In this document: one piece after another, positions 8,271 to 16,418 of the stretch | Numbering within the stretch: position 1 is the stretch's first letter | Layout: every line of letters begins with the position of its first letter | Assembly: GCA_016874715.1 (NCBI GenBank) | Contig: VGTK01000011.1 | Coordinates: forward strand, 1 to 59,441 | From: Deltaproteobacteria bacterium | GTDB taxonomy: Bacteria > Desulfobacterota > Binatia > UBA12015 | Direction of reading: 5' to 3' | DNA: 59,441 bases | The notes under the pieces: model-generated | Database searches by the model: none | The model's input: only the letters and a program-made list of their open reading frames with translations | What the model was told of the DNA's origin: nothing | Made by a program: the position numbers and the translations under genes

Positions 8271-9776
8271 TCAGCCCCGGGGCGGGCACGGCGGGATCGC
8301 CGCCGCCCGCGGCGGCACGTAGGTCTGCGCGTGCAGCCCCGCGGCGGTCTGCCCGCGCAGCCCCTCGACGATGCGCACCGTCGCGCGCGTGAGCGGCTCG
8401 AGGCTCGGCTCGTGCACCTTGTCGATCGTGTCGGCCTCGTCGAACAGGTAGACCGGTGCCGTCAGGAAGCTCACGATCGGTGCCAGCGGATGGAAGAACG
8501 CGGCGTCCGTCGGCGGGTGCTCGCTGCCCGGCGGGAAGCCTTCGGGCGGCATGATGAGCGAGCGCTCGAGGCTCTCCCTGCAGATCGTGTCGGCGACGAG
8601 CTCCTCGAGCGGCGGGATGAAGCTCGTGAACCACCAGCGCCACTCGGGCTTGTCGGTCGGCACGAGCGCGCCGTCGACGCCGCGCGCCTCGCGCGCCGCG
8701 TGCTCGAGGTGGATCTCGACGACCACCTCGTCCGCGAGGAAGTCCGCGTGCGTGTCGACGAAGTGGTGCAGCCCGGCGCCGCCCGACATGTGGCCACCGT
8801 TCAGCAGGAAGAGCAGGTTGAAGGGCCGCTCGCGCGCCGGCACGCGCGACCAGTAGCGCGCCTGCGCCAGGACGAGCGCGATGCCGCTCGCATCTTCGAC
8901 CGCCGATGCCCAAGGTCCGTCGTGGTGCGAGCCGATGATCACCCACTCGTCGGACGCGCCGCGCAGCGCGCCGGTCACGTTGTGCGAGATCGCGGCTGCG
9001 AGCGTGCTCGCGACGGCGAGGCGCGCGCGTGCCGGGCGTCCGGCGACGAATTCCTCGAGGCGCGCGCCGTTGCCCGGGCTCAGCCACACGGCGGGAATCA
9101 TCCGCTCCACGGCGTCGTACGGCACGTAGTACCTATCGGTCTCCCAGGGCATGGTCAGGATGCCGACGTAGCCGATCGCGCCCTCTTCCAGCGCGGGCTC
9201 GAGCGCGCCGTTCAGCCGCGCGCCGAACGGCAGCGTCTGGACGTGCGTCGGGACCTCGTTCGTCGGGTCGTGGTACCAGGTCGCGAACGCGGTGAAGATG
9301 GTCTGCGGCAGGACCAGCAGCGGGTCGCGATTGACGGCGATCCGTCCCGACAGGTCCTCGTCGCCCTGGAACGTCGCGAACGCGAGGTCGCCCTCGATCT
9401 CGCCCGCGGCCGTGAACGGCGCCGGGAAGCACGGGATGGTCGTCCGGTCCGACGGCGTCTCGGGGTGCCAGACCTCGAGCACGCAAGACAGCGGCTCGAA
9501 GCGCTTCACGTCGATCGGGTCGAGCGTCACGTCCTCGAGGCCGTACTCGCGGAAGCGCGCGGCCGCCCACTGCTCGGTCCAGTCGTCGGCGGCGTAGCCC
9601 GGGCGGCGGATGCCCTGCGCGGTGATCTCGGCGATCCAGTCCATCATCGTCTCGGAGTCCGTCAGCAGCTCGTCGCGGACCGCGCCGGTCGGGTTCGTCG
9701 AGCTGCCGCGGTCGCTGCACGCCGACGCCGTCAAGCAGATGAGGGCGATCAGGGTCACCACGGCACACTGCTTCAT
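8271..9776 (-). CDS. lipoprotein zinc peptidase, M28 family
   Basis: 501 residues with a lipoprotein signal (LTASAC, lipid Cys20). The metal-binding core is GSHHDGPWASAVEDASG: H284 and D286 as first ligands, D295 as the bridging Asp. Later acidic residues (EIHLEH) and a His-containing segment near AAFFHP complete an M28-type site. A protease-associated-like region lies between about 120 and 260. Expected function is an aminopeptidase at the envelope. It is followed by the esterase lipoprotein at 8233. Confidence 0.85.
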   Translation of the reverse strand: MKQCAVVTLIALICLTASACSDRGSSTNPTGAVRDELLTDSETMMDWIAEITAQGIRRPGYAADDWTEQWAAARFREYGLEDVTLDPIDVKRFEPLSCVLEVWHPETPSDRTTIPCFPAPFTAAGEIEGDLAFATFQGDEDLSGRIAVNRDPLLVLPQTIFTAFATWYHDPTNEVPTHVQTLPFGARLNGALEPALEEGAIGYVGILTMPWETDRYYVPYDAVERMIPAVWLSPGNGARLEEFVAGRPARARLAVASTLAAAISHNVTGALRGASDEWVIIGSHHDGPWASAVEDASGIALVLAQARYWSRVPARERPFNLLFLLNGGHMSGGAGLHHFVDTHADFLADEVVVEIHLEHAAREARGVDGALVPTDKPEWRWWFTSFIPPLEELVADTICRESLERSLIMPPEGFPPGSEHPPTDAAFFHPLAPIVSFLTAPVYLFDEADTIDKVHEPSLEPLTRATVRIVEGLRGQTAAGLHAQTYVPPRAAAIPPCPPRG

Positions 9777-9870
9777 CGCGTCGTCCTCCCGCGCGCGTAC
9801 GCGGCCACTCGGATGCGGCGGCTCGTCTCACGGCCGCGCGCGGGCCGGGGCTCGGCACTGCTCGCGGCTG

Positions 9871-9892
9871 TCATGCGCGGCCACGCTTATCC
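9871..9892 (-). promoter_or_regulatory. conserved 20-bp upstream element, copy 1
   Basis: On the minus strand this reads GGATAAGCGTGGCCGCGCATGA, about 95 bases upstream of the M28 peptidase start. A near copy (12751-12771) lies about the same distance upstream of the glutathione S-transferase remnant. Its function is unknown; it may be a promoter or leader element. Confidence 0.3.
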
Positions 9893-9945
9893 ACCTGCTC
9901 GCTGGCGATCAAGAACGTCCGCGCGGGCGGCGCACGCGGGCGGGT

Positions 9946-10434
9946 TCAGCCCCGCAGGTGGAGCTTCATCCCGTGATGCGTACCGGCAAAGCCGAGGCGC
10001 TGGTAGAACGCGATCGCGTCGGGGCGTTCGCGATCCGTCGTGAGCTGCACGAGATGGCAGCCGCGCTCGCGCGCCCGCCGCACGGCGTCGCCGACCAGGA
10101 CGCGGCCCAGCCCGCCACCCCGGCGAACGCCGTCGATACGCACTCCCTCGATCTGCGCGCGACGCCCGCCCCGGTGCGTGAGACAGCGCAGGAACGACAG
10201 CTGCAGCACGCCGGCGACGGCGCCGTCGAGCTCCAGAACGAGGATCTCGTGCTGCGGATCACGCGAGATCTCGTCGAACGCATCGCGATACGACGCGCCC
10301 GCATCCGCCGCGTCGGCAGCGTCCTCGCGCGTCGCGCCGAGTCGGTCGTCGCGCAGCAGTGCGACGATGGCGGGCAGATCGTCCACGGTCGCGAGGCGCA
10401 CGCGCGCGGTATCGGCGGCGGTCGAGTGCTCCAT
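9946..10434 (-). CDS. GNAT-family N-acetyltransferase
   Basis: 162 residues from ATG 10434 (MEHSTAADTARVRLA); AAGG lies about 10 bases upstream, which decides against the longer in-frame start at 10494. Motifs are VRLATVDDLPAIVALL, the acetyl-CoA loop VRRGGGLGRVLVGDA (R/Q-x-x-G-x-G/A pattern) and DAIAFYQRLGF. It transfers an acetyl group to an amine; the substrate is unknown. It starts 95 bases from the divergent MBL hydrolase gene. Confidence 0.9.
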   Translation of the reverse strand: MEHSTAADTARVRLATVDDLPAIVALLRDDRLGATREDAADAADAGASYRDAFDEISRDPQHEILVLELDGAVAGVLQLSFLRCLTHRGGRRAQIEGVRIDGVRRGGGLGRVLVGDAVRRARERGCHLVQLTTDRERPDAIAFYQRLGFAGTHHGMKLHLRG

Positions 10435-10529
10435 CGTGACGACCCTTAGCGCCGGCCGCAGGAATCGGTCAATGTCCGCGTGACGCGGAGGCACGCACGA
10501 ACGCGCTGCGCGTCACGCGGAGGGCACGC

Positions 10530-11393
10530 ATGACGACGCAACGCTGGACCGTCGGCCGGTGCACGATCACCAGCATCCTCGAGGAGCAGATCGAGCACAT
10601 CCCGCCGGAGATGTTCTTTCCGGACACGACCGCAGCCGACGTCGCGCGCCACGCCTGGCTGGTTCCGGACTTCGCCGACGGCGAGGGCCGCATCGCGCTC
10701 CGGGTGCAGGCGCTGGTGATCGAGATCGGCGGCCGCACCGTGCTCTCCGACCCGTGCGTCGGCAACGGCAAGAGGCTCGCCGTGGCGTTCTGGAACGAGC
10801 GCGAGTGGCCCTTCCTCGAGCGCTTCGCCGACGCGGGCTTGGCGCCGGACCGCATCGACACCGTGGTGCACACACACCTGCACGCCGACCACGTCGGCTG
10901 GGACACGCACCTCGCGGACGGCCGCTGGGTGCCCACGTTCACCCGCGCGCGGCATCTCTACACCGCACGCGAGCTCGCCTGGTGCGAGGCGGGCGGCAAC
11001 CCCGGCGTCGATCACGTGCACGAGCAGTCGATCGCACCGATCCTGGCCGCCGGGCTCGCCGACGTCGTCGCGGAGGACGCCGACCTCGGCGGTGGCCTGC
11101 GGCTCGAGCCGACGCCCGGTCACACGCCCGGTCACGTGTCGCTGTGGATCGAGTCGGACGGCGAGACCGCGCTGGTGTCGGGCGACTTCCTGCACCACCC
11201 CGTGCAGTGCGCCGAGCCCGCGTGGCACGAGGCCGGCGACGAGGACCGCGAGCTCGCCCGTACGACGCGCCGCACGATGCTCGGGCGCGCGGCCGCATCG
11301 TGTGCGCTGTTCATCGGCACGCACTTTCCCAGCCGTCCCGCCGGACGCATCGTCGCAGACGGGGCCGCCTGGCGCTTCGTGCCCGAGCGCTGA
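10530..11393 (+). CDS. MBL-fold metallo-hydrolase
   Basis: 287 residues. The zinc signature THLHADHVGW is at 115-124, with further ligands in PTPGHTPGHVS and SGDFLHHP, and a C-terminal GTHFPSRP His. This is a typical stand-alone AHL-lactonase/quorum-quenching-like or general esterase MBL protein; the substrate cannot be told from sequence. No signal peptide is seen. It is divergent from the GNAT gene and convergent with the CPBP protease. Confidence 0.9.
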   Translation: MTTQRWTVGRCTITSILEEQIEHIPPEMFFPDTTAADVARHAWLVPDFADGEGRIALRVQALVIEIGGRTVLSDPCVGNGKRLAVAFWNEREWPFLERFADAGLAPDRIDTVVHTHLHADHVGWDTHLADGRWVPTFTRARHLYTARELAWCEAGGNPGVDHVHEQSIAPILAAGLADVVAEDADLGGGLRLEPTPGHTPGHVSLWIESDGETALVSGDFLHHPVQCAEPAWHEAGDEDRELARTTRRTMLGRAAASCALFIGTHFPSRPAGRIVADGAAWRFVPER

Positions 11394-11488
11394 GCGCTGA
11401 GCGCCGCGCGCGAAGCCGGCGTCGATCGAGGCGCGCGGGACGGGCGGTCAGGCGCCGCACGCGCGCCCGCGCGCGCGAGGGCGCGCCG

Positions 11489-12343
11489 TCAAGCGACGAA
11501 CGCCACCACGTGCGCGAGGCCGTGCGCGAGCATCGCCGCCTCGAGCCCGTGGCGGTGGAACAGCCGGCCCATCACCACGCCGAACAACCCGTTACCGGCG
11601 AGGGTCCACAGCACGAGGTCCGGCGTCACCGTACCGCCGTAGGCGACGATGGTCGGCAGGTGCCCGAGCCCGAACAGCAGCGCGCTGCCCGCGATCGCGC
11701 TCGCGACGGCGACCCGTCCGGGACGCTCGCCGCGGCGCCGCGCGCGCGGCGCGAGCAGCCACAGCAGCAGCGTCATCACGCCCCAGCGCAGCAACAGCTC
11801 CTCGGTGATGCCACCGTAGAGCACGCGCACCAGCAGCGACGGATCGAAGCCACTCGCGACCACGGTCGTCACCGCGGACGGTGCACGCTGGCGGAACGCG
11901 AGCAGCACGACCGCGCCGAGCAGAGCGCCAAGGGCGCCCGGTGCGAGCTGCGGTCGTAGCGCTCGCCACGCGCCGCTTCGCGTCGCGAAGGCAGCGAATA
12001 CTGGGGCGGCGAGGCCGACCGTCGGCGCGAGCCGCGTCCCGATCGCGACGGCGAGCGCGAGCAGGAGGGCACTCTGGGCGAGACCGATCGCCTGCGCGAC
12101 CCACCACGGCACGCGCGGCGCGTCGGCCGCGAGCGACGGCGGCAGGGGCAGCATGGCGAACGACGCGACACCGAGCATGCCGGCGAGCCACAGCAGGACG
12201 CCGAGCCGCCAGCGCGCGGGTGACGGCAGAGGGTCCCCGTACACCGCATCAGGCCCACCCGACGCGTCGACGAGGTAAGACGGTCGCGCCCCGGGGTCGT
12301 CTTGCGACGGCGGCACGGCCGCGGGCTGGGGTGCGTCGCTCAA
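11489..12343 (-). CDS. CPBP-family intramembrane metalloprotease
   Basis: 284 residues if it starts at TTG 12343, which overlaps the stop of the upstream GST remnant as TTGA; this overlap suggests old translational coupling. A GTG at 12391 would add 16 residues. After about 50 hydrophilic residues there are roughly eight TM helices. The protease motifs are EELLLRWG, FGLGHLP and AHGLAH, the EExxxR / FxxxH / H signature of the CAAX-prenyl-protease (Abi) superfamily. The substrate is unknown. Confidence 0.82.
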   Translation of the reverse strand: MSDAPQPAAVPPSQDDPGARPSYLVDASGGPDAVYGDPLPSPARWRLGVLLWLAGMLGVASFAMLPLPPSLAADAPRVPWWVAQAIGLAQSALLLALAVAIGTRLAPTVGLAAPVFAAFATRSGAWRALRPQLAPGALGALLGAVVLLAFRQRAPSAVTTVVASGFDPSLLVRVLYGGITEELLLRWGVMTLLLWLLAPRARRRGERPGRVAVASAIAGSALLFGLGHLPTIVAYGGTVTPDLVLWTLAGNGLFGVVMGRLFHRHGLEAAMLAHGLAHVVAFVA

Positions 12344-12665
12344 ATCGGCATCACGCCGCGGCGCAGCCCGGTCGTGCCGTAGGTCTCGCACAGGATCGGC
12401 GCACCGATCGCGGCGAGCCGGCGCGCATCCCGGGGATCGGCGTCGCGAGCATGCAGTCCTCGAAGGGTTTCAGCGCGACGAAAGGCGGTGACGCCTGGAC
12501 GCGGGCGATCCACGCAGCCGTCCGCGGCCAGCGTCCGGCGTCGACCACCCATGAACGGCACGATCGGGTCGATCTCGAACGGGATGCCCTTCGCGAGCAG
12601 GACCGCGAGCACCTTCCGCACGTAGGGCGAGACGTAGCGCCGATGACGGTGACCTGGGCGGTCAC
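12340..12665 (-). pseudogene. glutathione S-transferase remnant with internal deletion and frameshifts
   Basis: Reading the minus strand in successive frames recovers VTVIGA / YVSPYVRKVLAVLLAKG / IPFEIDPIVPFMG, the first 35 residues of a GST. This jumps directly to the GST C-terminus: WPRTAAWIARVQASPPFVAL, KPFEDCMLATPIPGMR and ARRLAAIGAPILCETYGTT. About 110-120 residues are missing and at least two frameshifts are needed, so no active enzyme can be made. The TGA stop overlaps the CPBP start, suggesting the pair was once an operon. Loss of the middle cannot be a single-base sequencing error. Confidence 0.8.
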
Positions 12666-12861
12666 GCCGGCGTGCGCGATCTCGCCGGACGGCCCGGGCG
12701 GCGCGAGTGCACGCAATGTGCTCGCCGCGGGTCCTCGCTCGCCGTGACGATCATGCGCGCACACGCTTACCGGGCGGCGAAGCTCCGTCAAGGCGAGCGA
12801 CAGGCGAGCGACAGGGCGCTCCCTCGATGCGTCGGCGCGGAGAGCCGGCCGGCAGCCGGCG
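12666..12861. other. intergenic region upstream of GST remnant
   Basis: No gene was recognised. It holds the second copy of the GGTAAGCGTG..CGCGCATGA element (minus strand, 12751-12771) and a perfect 11-bp tandem repeat AGGCGAGCGAC (12792-12802, 12803-12813). Confidence 0.5.
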
Positions 12862-13995
12862 TCAGCCGAGCAGCCCGCGCAGGTGTACCGCCCCGCAGAA
12901 GGTCACGGTCAGCCCGCCGAGCCGGCGCTCGTAGGGGTCACCCGGATCCGGGGTCACGACGAGGTTGCGGCCGCTCGGGTGCAGCGCTCGAAAGGCCTTC
13001 AGCGCGCCCGGGTCGAAGGCGGCCGCCGACCACTTGCACTCGATCGCATCGCAGCTCGCACGACCGCGCGGCACGACGAAGTCGACCTCGCGCTTCGCCT
13101 TGTCTCGCCAGAACTGCACCGCGCGCCCGCCCGGCAGGCTCGCCAGCGTGTCGCGGACCAGGTGCTCCCAGAGCGGCCCGCAGTCGTCGGTGCGCAGGCG
13201 ATCCCAGCCGCGCACGTGCGCGACGAAGCCAGTGTCGAAGCCGTAGACCTTCGGCTGCCGCACGAGTTCGCGGGTGCCGCCGCCGTGAAACGGCCGCACC
13301 ACGTGGATCGCGTGCATCACCTGCAATGCCTCGAGCCAGCCGAGTGCGGTCGGGCGTGAGACGTCGCAGGTGCGCGACAGGCTGCTGACGTCGAGCAGCC
13401 CGCCGCTCTGGCGGAGCAGCGTCTCGAGGACGCGCAGGAAGGCCGTGCGCTTGCCGATCCGGAACAGCTCCTGGACGTCGCGAGCGAAGAACGAGTCGAG
13501 CCACTCGGCGTAGAGCTCGGGATCGGAGCGCTCGGCGAGGAGCGCCGGCGGCAGACCGCCGCGATGGAGCCGCTGCTCGATGTTCGCGCCGAACGCGTCC
13601 GTCTCCTCGGCGAGCACGGGCAGGAGCACGACCTCGCGCTTCCTGCCGGTGAGCGCATCGCGGAACTTGCGCGTCGCGGCCAGCGTCGAGGACCCGGTCG
13701 CGAGCACGCGCAGGCCGGGATAGGCGTCGGCCGCGATCTTGAGCAGGCGGCTCGGATCGGGCAGCTGGTGCACCTCGTCGAGCACCACGACGCGACCCTT
13801 CTGCGACGCCCAGAAGCGCTCGGGCTCGGCGGTGCGTGCGGCGACGCTCGGCAGGTCGCAGTTGAAGTAGTGCTCGCCGGCGAGGGTCCGCGCGAGTGTC
13901 GTCTTGCCGACGCGGCGCACTCCCGACAGCCAGACGATCGGCGCCTGGCGCCACGCACGCTCGATGCGGTCGACCCAGATCTGGCGATGGATCAC
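12862..13995 (-). CDS. AAA ATPase with DUF4143 (archaeal ATPase-like family)
   Basis: 377 residues from GTG 13995. Walker A is GVRRVGKT (25-32), Walker B is VVVLDEVHQLP, and sensor-like ATGSSTL follows. The C-terminal half has the DUF4143 layout: a winged-helix part (LSRTCDVSRPTALGWLEALQ) and a PD-(D/E)xK-like nuclease fold (DKAKREVDFVVPRG...DAIECKWS). The family is widespread, often solitary, and suspected to have toxin/defence or DNA-related roles; its function is unproven. A palindromic promoter places the transcription start on the start codon. It is flanked by remnants on both sides. Confidence 0.9.
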   Translation of the reverse strand: MIHRQIWVDRIERAWRQAPIVWLSGVRRVGKTTLARTLAGEHYFNCDLPSVAARTAEPERFWASQKGRVVVLDEVHQLPDPSRLLKIAADAYPGLRVLATGSSTLAATRKFRDALTGRKREVVLLPVLAEETDAFGANIEQRLHRGGLPPALLAERSDPELYAEWLDSFFARDVQELFRIGKRTAFLRVLETLLRQSGGLLDVSSLSRTCDVSRPTALGWLEALQVMHAIHVVRPFHGGGTRELVRQPKVYGFDTGFVAHVRGWDRLRTDDCGPLWEHLVRDTLASLPGGRAVQFWRDKAKREVDFVVPRGRASCDAIECKWSAAAFDPGALKAFRALHPSGRNLVVTPDPGDPYERRLGGLTVTFCGAVHLRGLLG

Positions 13996-14001
13996 AAGTG
14001 C

Positions 14002-14031
14002 ACTTTACATCTGGTAGTACTGTATGTAAAG
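14002..14031 (-). promoter_or_regulatory. palindromic promoter/operator of the DUF4143 gene
   Basis: CTTTACAT (14003-14010) and ATGTAAAG (14024-14031) form perfect 8-bp arms 13 bases apart in otherwise GC-rich DNA. On the minus strand this gives -35 TTTACA (14030-14025), 17 bases, -10 TAAAGT (14007-14002). Counting 7 bases puts +1 at 13995, the first base of the GTG start, so the mRNA would be leaderless. Each arm covers one promoter element, as expected for an autorepressor site. Confidence 0.6.
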
Positions 14032-14276
14032 CGCATCTCGCATTGAGGCGCCCGGCAGGCACGGGATCGCAGCCGTCGTGCAGCGCCATCACCTGGTCCT
14101 CGATGCGCCGGTCGGGCCAGCTCACCACGGGGTTCGCGATCGCTCCCCAGTCGATGAAGTGCGTCGTGGCGCGGTCGGCCTCGCCGCCGAGCTGCGATTG
14201 CACGAGCAGCATCGCCTCGCGGCGCTGCGCGCACGTGAGGCAGTCGACGCGACGTCGCTGCCACGGAAACGCTCGC
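14032..14276. other. unexplained region, possible coding remnant
   Basis: The minus strand is open through this interval and reads, among other things, QLGGEADRATTHFIDWGAI and DRRIEDQVMALHDGCDP, which look more protein-like than a shadow frame. There is no plausible start, the frame runs on into the ATPase gene antiphase, and no family is recognised. It could be a decayed gene end. The ATPase promoter lies at its lower edge. Confidence 0.3.
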
Positions 14277-16418
14277 TCAGAGCTCCCAGTCCGGCTGCTC
14301 GGGATCGGGCGATCGATAGCTGCACAGCGCACCCGTGCGGATCGACGCGTCGAGGTGGCGCGCGAGCGCGGGCGCGTGCTCGCGGATGCGCTTGACGGCA
14401 TCCGAGATCGCGCGCGTGACGTTCACCCGGGCGCGCTCGGCGGCGGCCGCGACCGGACGGTCGCGGCCGCCGAGGCCGACCGCCGCGGCGAGCTGTCGCG
14501 ACAGGAACTCGATCTCGCGCCGGATCCGGCTCGCCCGCTCGGCGTCGTTGAACGAGTCGGCTTCGGCGAGCTCGGTGCGCAGGCCGGAGAGCCGGCTGCG
14601 GTAGGCGCTCTTCGCCGCGGGGTCGAGCGCGACACCGGCGTCGCCCAGGCCGCCCGCGACCAGGTCGCTCGTGTCGAGCAGCGGCGGCGCGGCGCCGTCG
14701 GCACGAAGCAAGGAGACGAGAGTGAGCGCCGGAACGTCCTGCTCGCGGTGCCGCAGCAGCTGGGCGAGGTAGAAGAGGCCCTTCGAGTCGCGCAGCCGGA
14801 CGTCCTGCCCGGCGAAGCGCAGCGTCCAGTACTCGCCGTTCCGGCGAAACGCGTTGCGCGCCCGGTCTGCCGCCGGCAGCGCCGGCGACGTCGCGCGTGC
14901 CGGCGCACGCTCGCCCGTCGCGCGGTGCGCAGCGACCGGACGCAGGAAGCCGCGCAGCGCGTGCTCTCCGGCGGGCTCGACGAGCACGCCCGTACCGGCG
15001 CTCGTGGCGACGCTCTGCGAGAGCAGGATCTCGTTCGCCTGCGCCGCCTCCGCGAGGCGCACCGCGAGCCGGGAGACCGTGCCGATCGCCGCGTAATCCG
15101 AGCGTGCCTCGAAGCCGATCGCACCGAGCGTCGCAGCACCGCTCGCCACGCCGGCGCCGAGGCTCAGCTCGAAGCCGCGCTCCTCCCAGCGTGCGAAGAC
15201 CACGCGGCAGCAGTCGCGGATCGCGAGCGCGAGCCGTACCGCGCGCACGGCCGCATCGGGCTGCGGCACCGGGTCGTTGAAGAAGATCATCACGCCCTCG
15301 CCGGTGAAGCGCTCGACCGCTCCCTCGAAGGCGGTGACCAGGCGGCCCACCTCGGCGTGGTATTCGCGCAGCACGGCCATCAGCTCGTCCGGCGCGCGTG
15401 TCTCGGCGAACAGCGTGAGGCCGCGCAGCTCGAGGAAGAGCGCGACGATGTCGCACCGGTGCGAGTGCAGCGGGTCCACCGCGTCCCCGGCGAGGACACG
15501 CTCGGCGATCTGCGGCGGCAGGAAGCGCTTCAGCCGGCCGAAGCGCTCGAGCGCGTCGATCTGTCGCGCGACGCGGTCCTCGAGCGTGCGGTTCCACTCG
15601 GCGAGCTGCGTCGCCTGGCGCCGGACGGTGTCGTGCAGCTCCTTCACGTGCAGCAGCGAGCGCACGCGCGCCAGCAGCTCCGGCTGGCTGATCGGCTTCG
15701 AGAGGAAGTCGTCGGCGCCCGCCTCGATACCGGCAACGCGCTCCTGCGTCGCGTCGAGCGCCGTCACCAGCACGACCGGCAGCGTGGCCGTCGCCGGGTT
15801 GGCGCGGATGGCGCGACAGACGTCGTAGCCGCTCATGCCCGGCATCAGCACGTCGAGCAGCACCAGGTCGGGCGGCGCACCTGTTCCACCGTGCACCTGC
15901 GCGAGGGCTTCGGCTCCCGAGGCGGCCGTGACGACGTCGTATCCCGAACCCGTCAAGAGCTCGGCGAGCAGCTTCACGTTGCGCGGCGTGTCGTCCACGA
16001 CCAGGATCCGCGCCTGGCTCATGCGGGCACCGGGGCGAATGGCGCGCCGCGCGCGAGCAGCCCGCGCGCCGCGCGCGAGAAACGCGGGCAGCTCGATCGG
16101 CTTCTCCTGATAGGCGTCGAAGCCGGCCGCGCGCACCTGCTCGCGGTCGCCCGGCATCGCCGACGCCGACACCGCGAGCACCGGAATCGCCCGCGTCGCC
16201 GGGTCGGCGCGCAGCGCGCGCAGCGCCGAGATGCCGTCCAGCACCGGCAGCCGGATGTCCATCACGACGAGCGCCGGAAGGAGCTCCTTCGCCATGCGCA
16301 CGCCGGCGTCGCCGGCCGCGGCTTCGGCGATCCGGTAGCCGTGGTGCGCGAGCAGGTCGTGTACCAGCCGGCGGCTCTTGACGTCGTCCTCGACGACCAG
16401 GATCAGCTCGCCCGTCAT
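14277..16418 (-). CDS. double response-regulator protein with class III cyclase-like domain
   Basis: 713 residues. REC1 has phospho-acceptor D54 (VVMDIRLPVLDG) and REC2 has D189 (LVLLDVLMPGMSG), each with its conserved Lys loop (EKPIE, SKPIS). A coiled linker (260-295) leads to a class III nucleotide cyclase domain (about 300-470). Both positions normally held by metal-binding Asp are Glu: E330 in LFLELRGLT and E374 in FTGEGVMIFFNDP. The C-terminal third (EYWTLRFAGQDVRLRDSKGL...) is the conserved tail seen on cyclase/LuxR-like ATPases. Its start overlaps the histidine kinase stop by ATGA, so it is the likely phosphotransfer target. An internal Met at 133 begins REC2, so REC1 may be a fused single-domain regulator. 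Confidence 0.85.
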   Translation of the reverse strand: MTGELILVVEDDVKSRRLVHDLLAHHGYRIAEAAAGDAGVRMAKELLPALVVMDIRLPVLDGISALRALRADPATRAIPVLAVSASAMPGDREQVRAAGFDAYQEKPIELPAFLARGARAARARRAIRPGARMSQARILVVDDTPRNVKLLAELLTGSGYDVVTAASGAEALAQVHGGTGAPPDLVLLDVLMPGMSGYDVCRAIRANPATATLPVVLVTALDATQERVAGIEAGADDFLSKPISQPELLARVRSLLHVKELHDTVRRQATQLAEWNRTLEDRVARQIDALERFGRLKRFLPPQIAERVLAGDAVDPLHSHRCDIVALFLELRGLTLFAETRAPDELMAVLREYHAEVGRLVTAFEGAVERFTGEGVMIFFNDPVPQPDAAVRAVRLALAIRDCCRVVFARWEERGFELSLGAGVASGAATLGAIGFEARSDYAAIGTVSRLAVRLAEAAQANEILLSQSVATSAGTGVLVEPAGEHALRGFLRPVAAHRATGERAPARATSPALPAADRARNAFRRNGEYWTLRFAGQDVRLRDSKGLFYLAQLLRHREQDVPALTLVSLLRADGAAPPLLDTSDLVAGGLGDAGVALDPAAKSAYRSRLSGLRTELAEADSFNDAERASRIRREIEFLSRQLAAAVGLGGRDRPVAAAAERARVNVTRAISDAVKRIREHAPALARHLDASIRTGALCSYRSPDPEQPDWEL

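Noticed and set aside
12666..12791. Extended reading frame upstream of the GST remnant as the true N-terminus
   Set aside because: The known GST fold starts at VTVIGA; upstream residues are low-complexity and contain the conserved DNA element instead.
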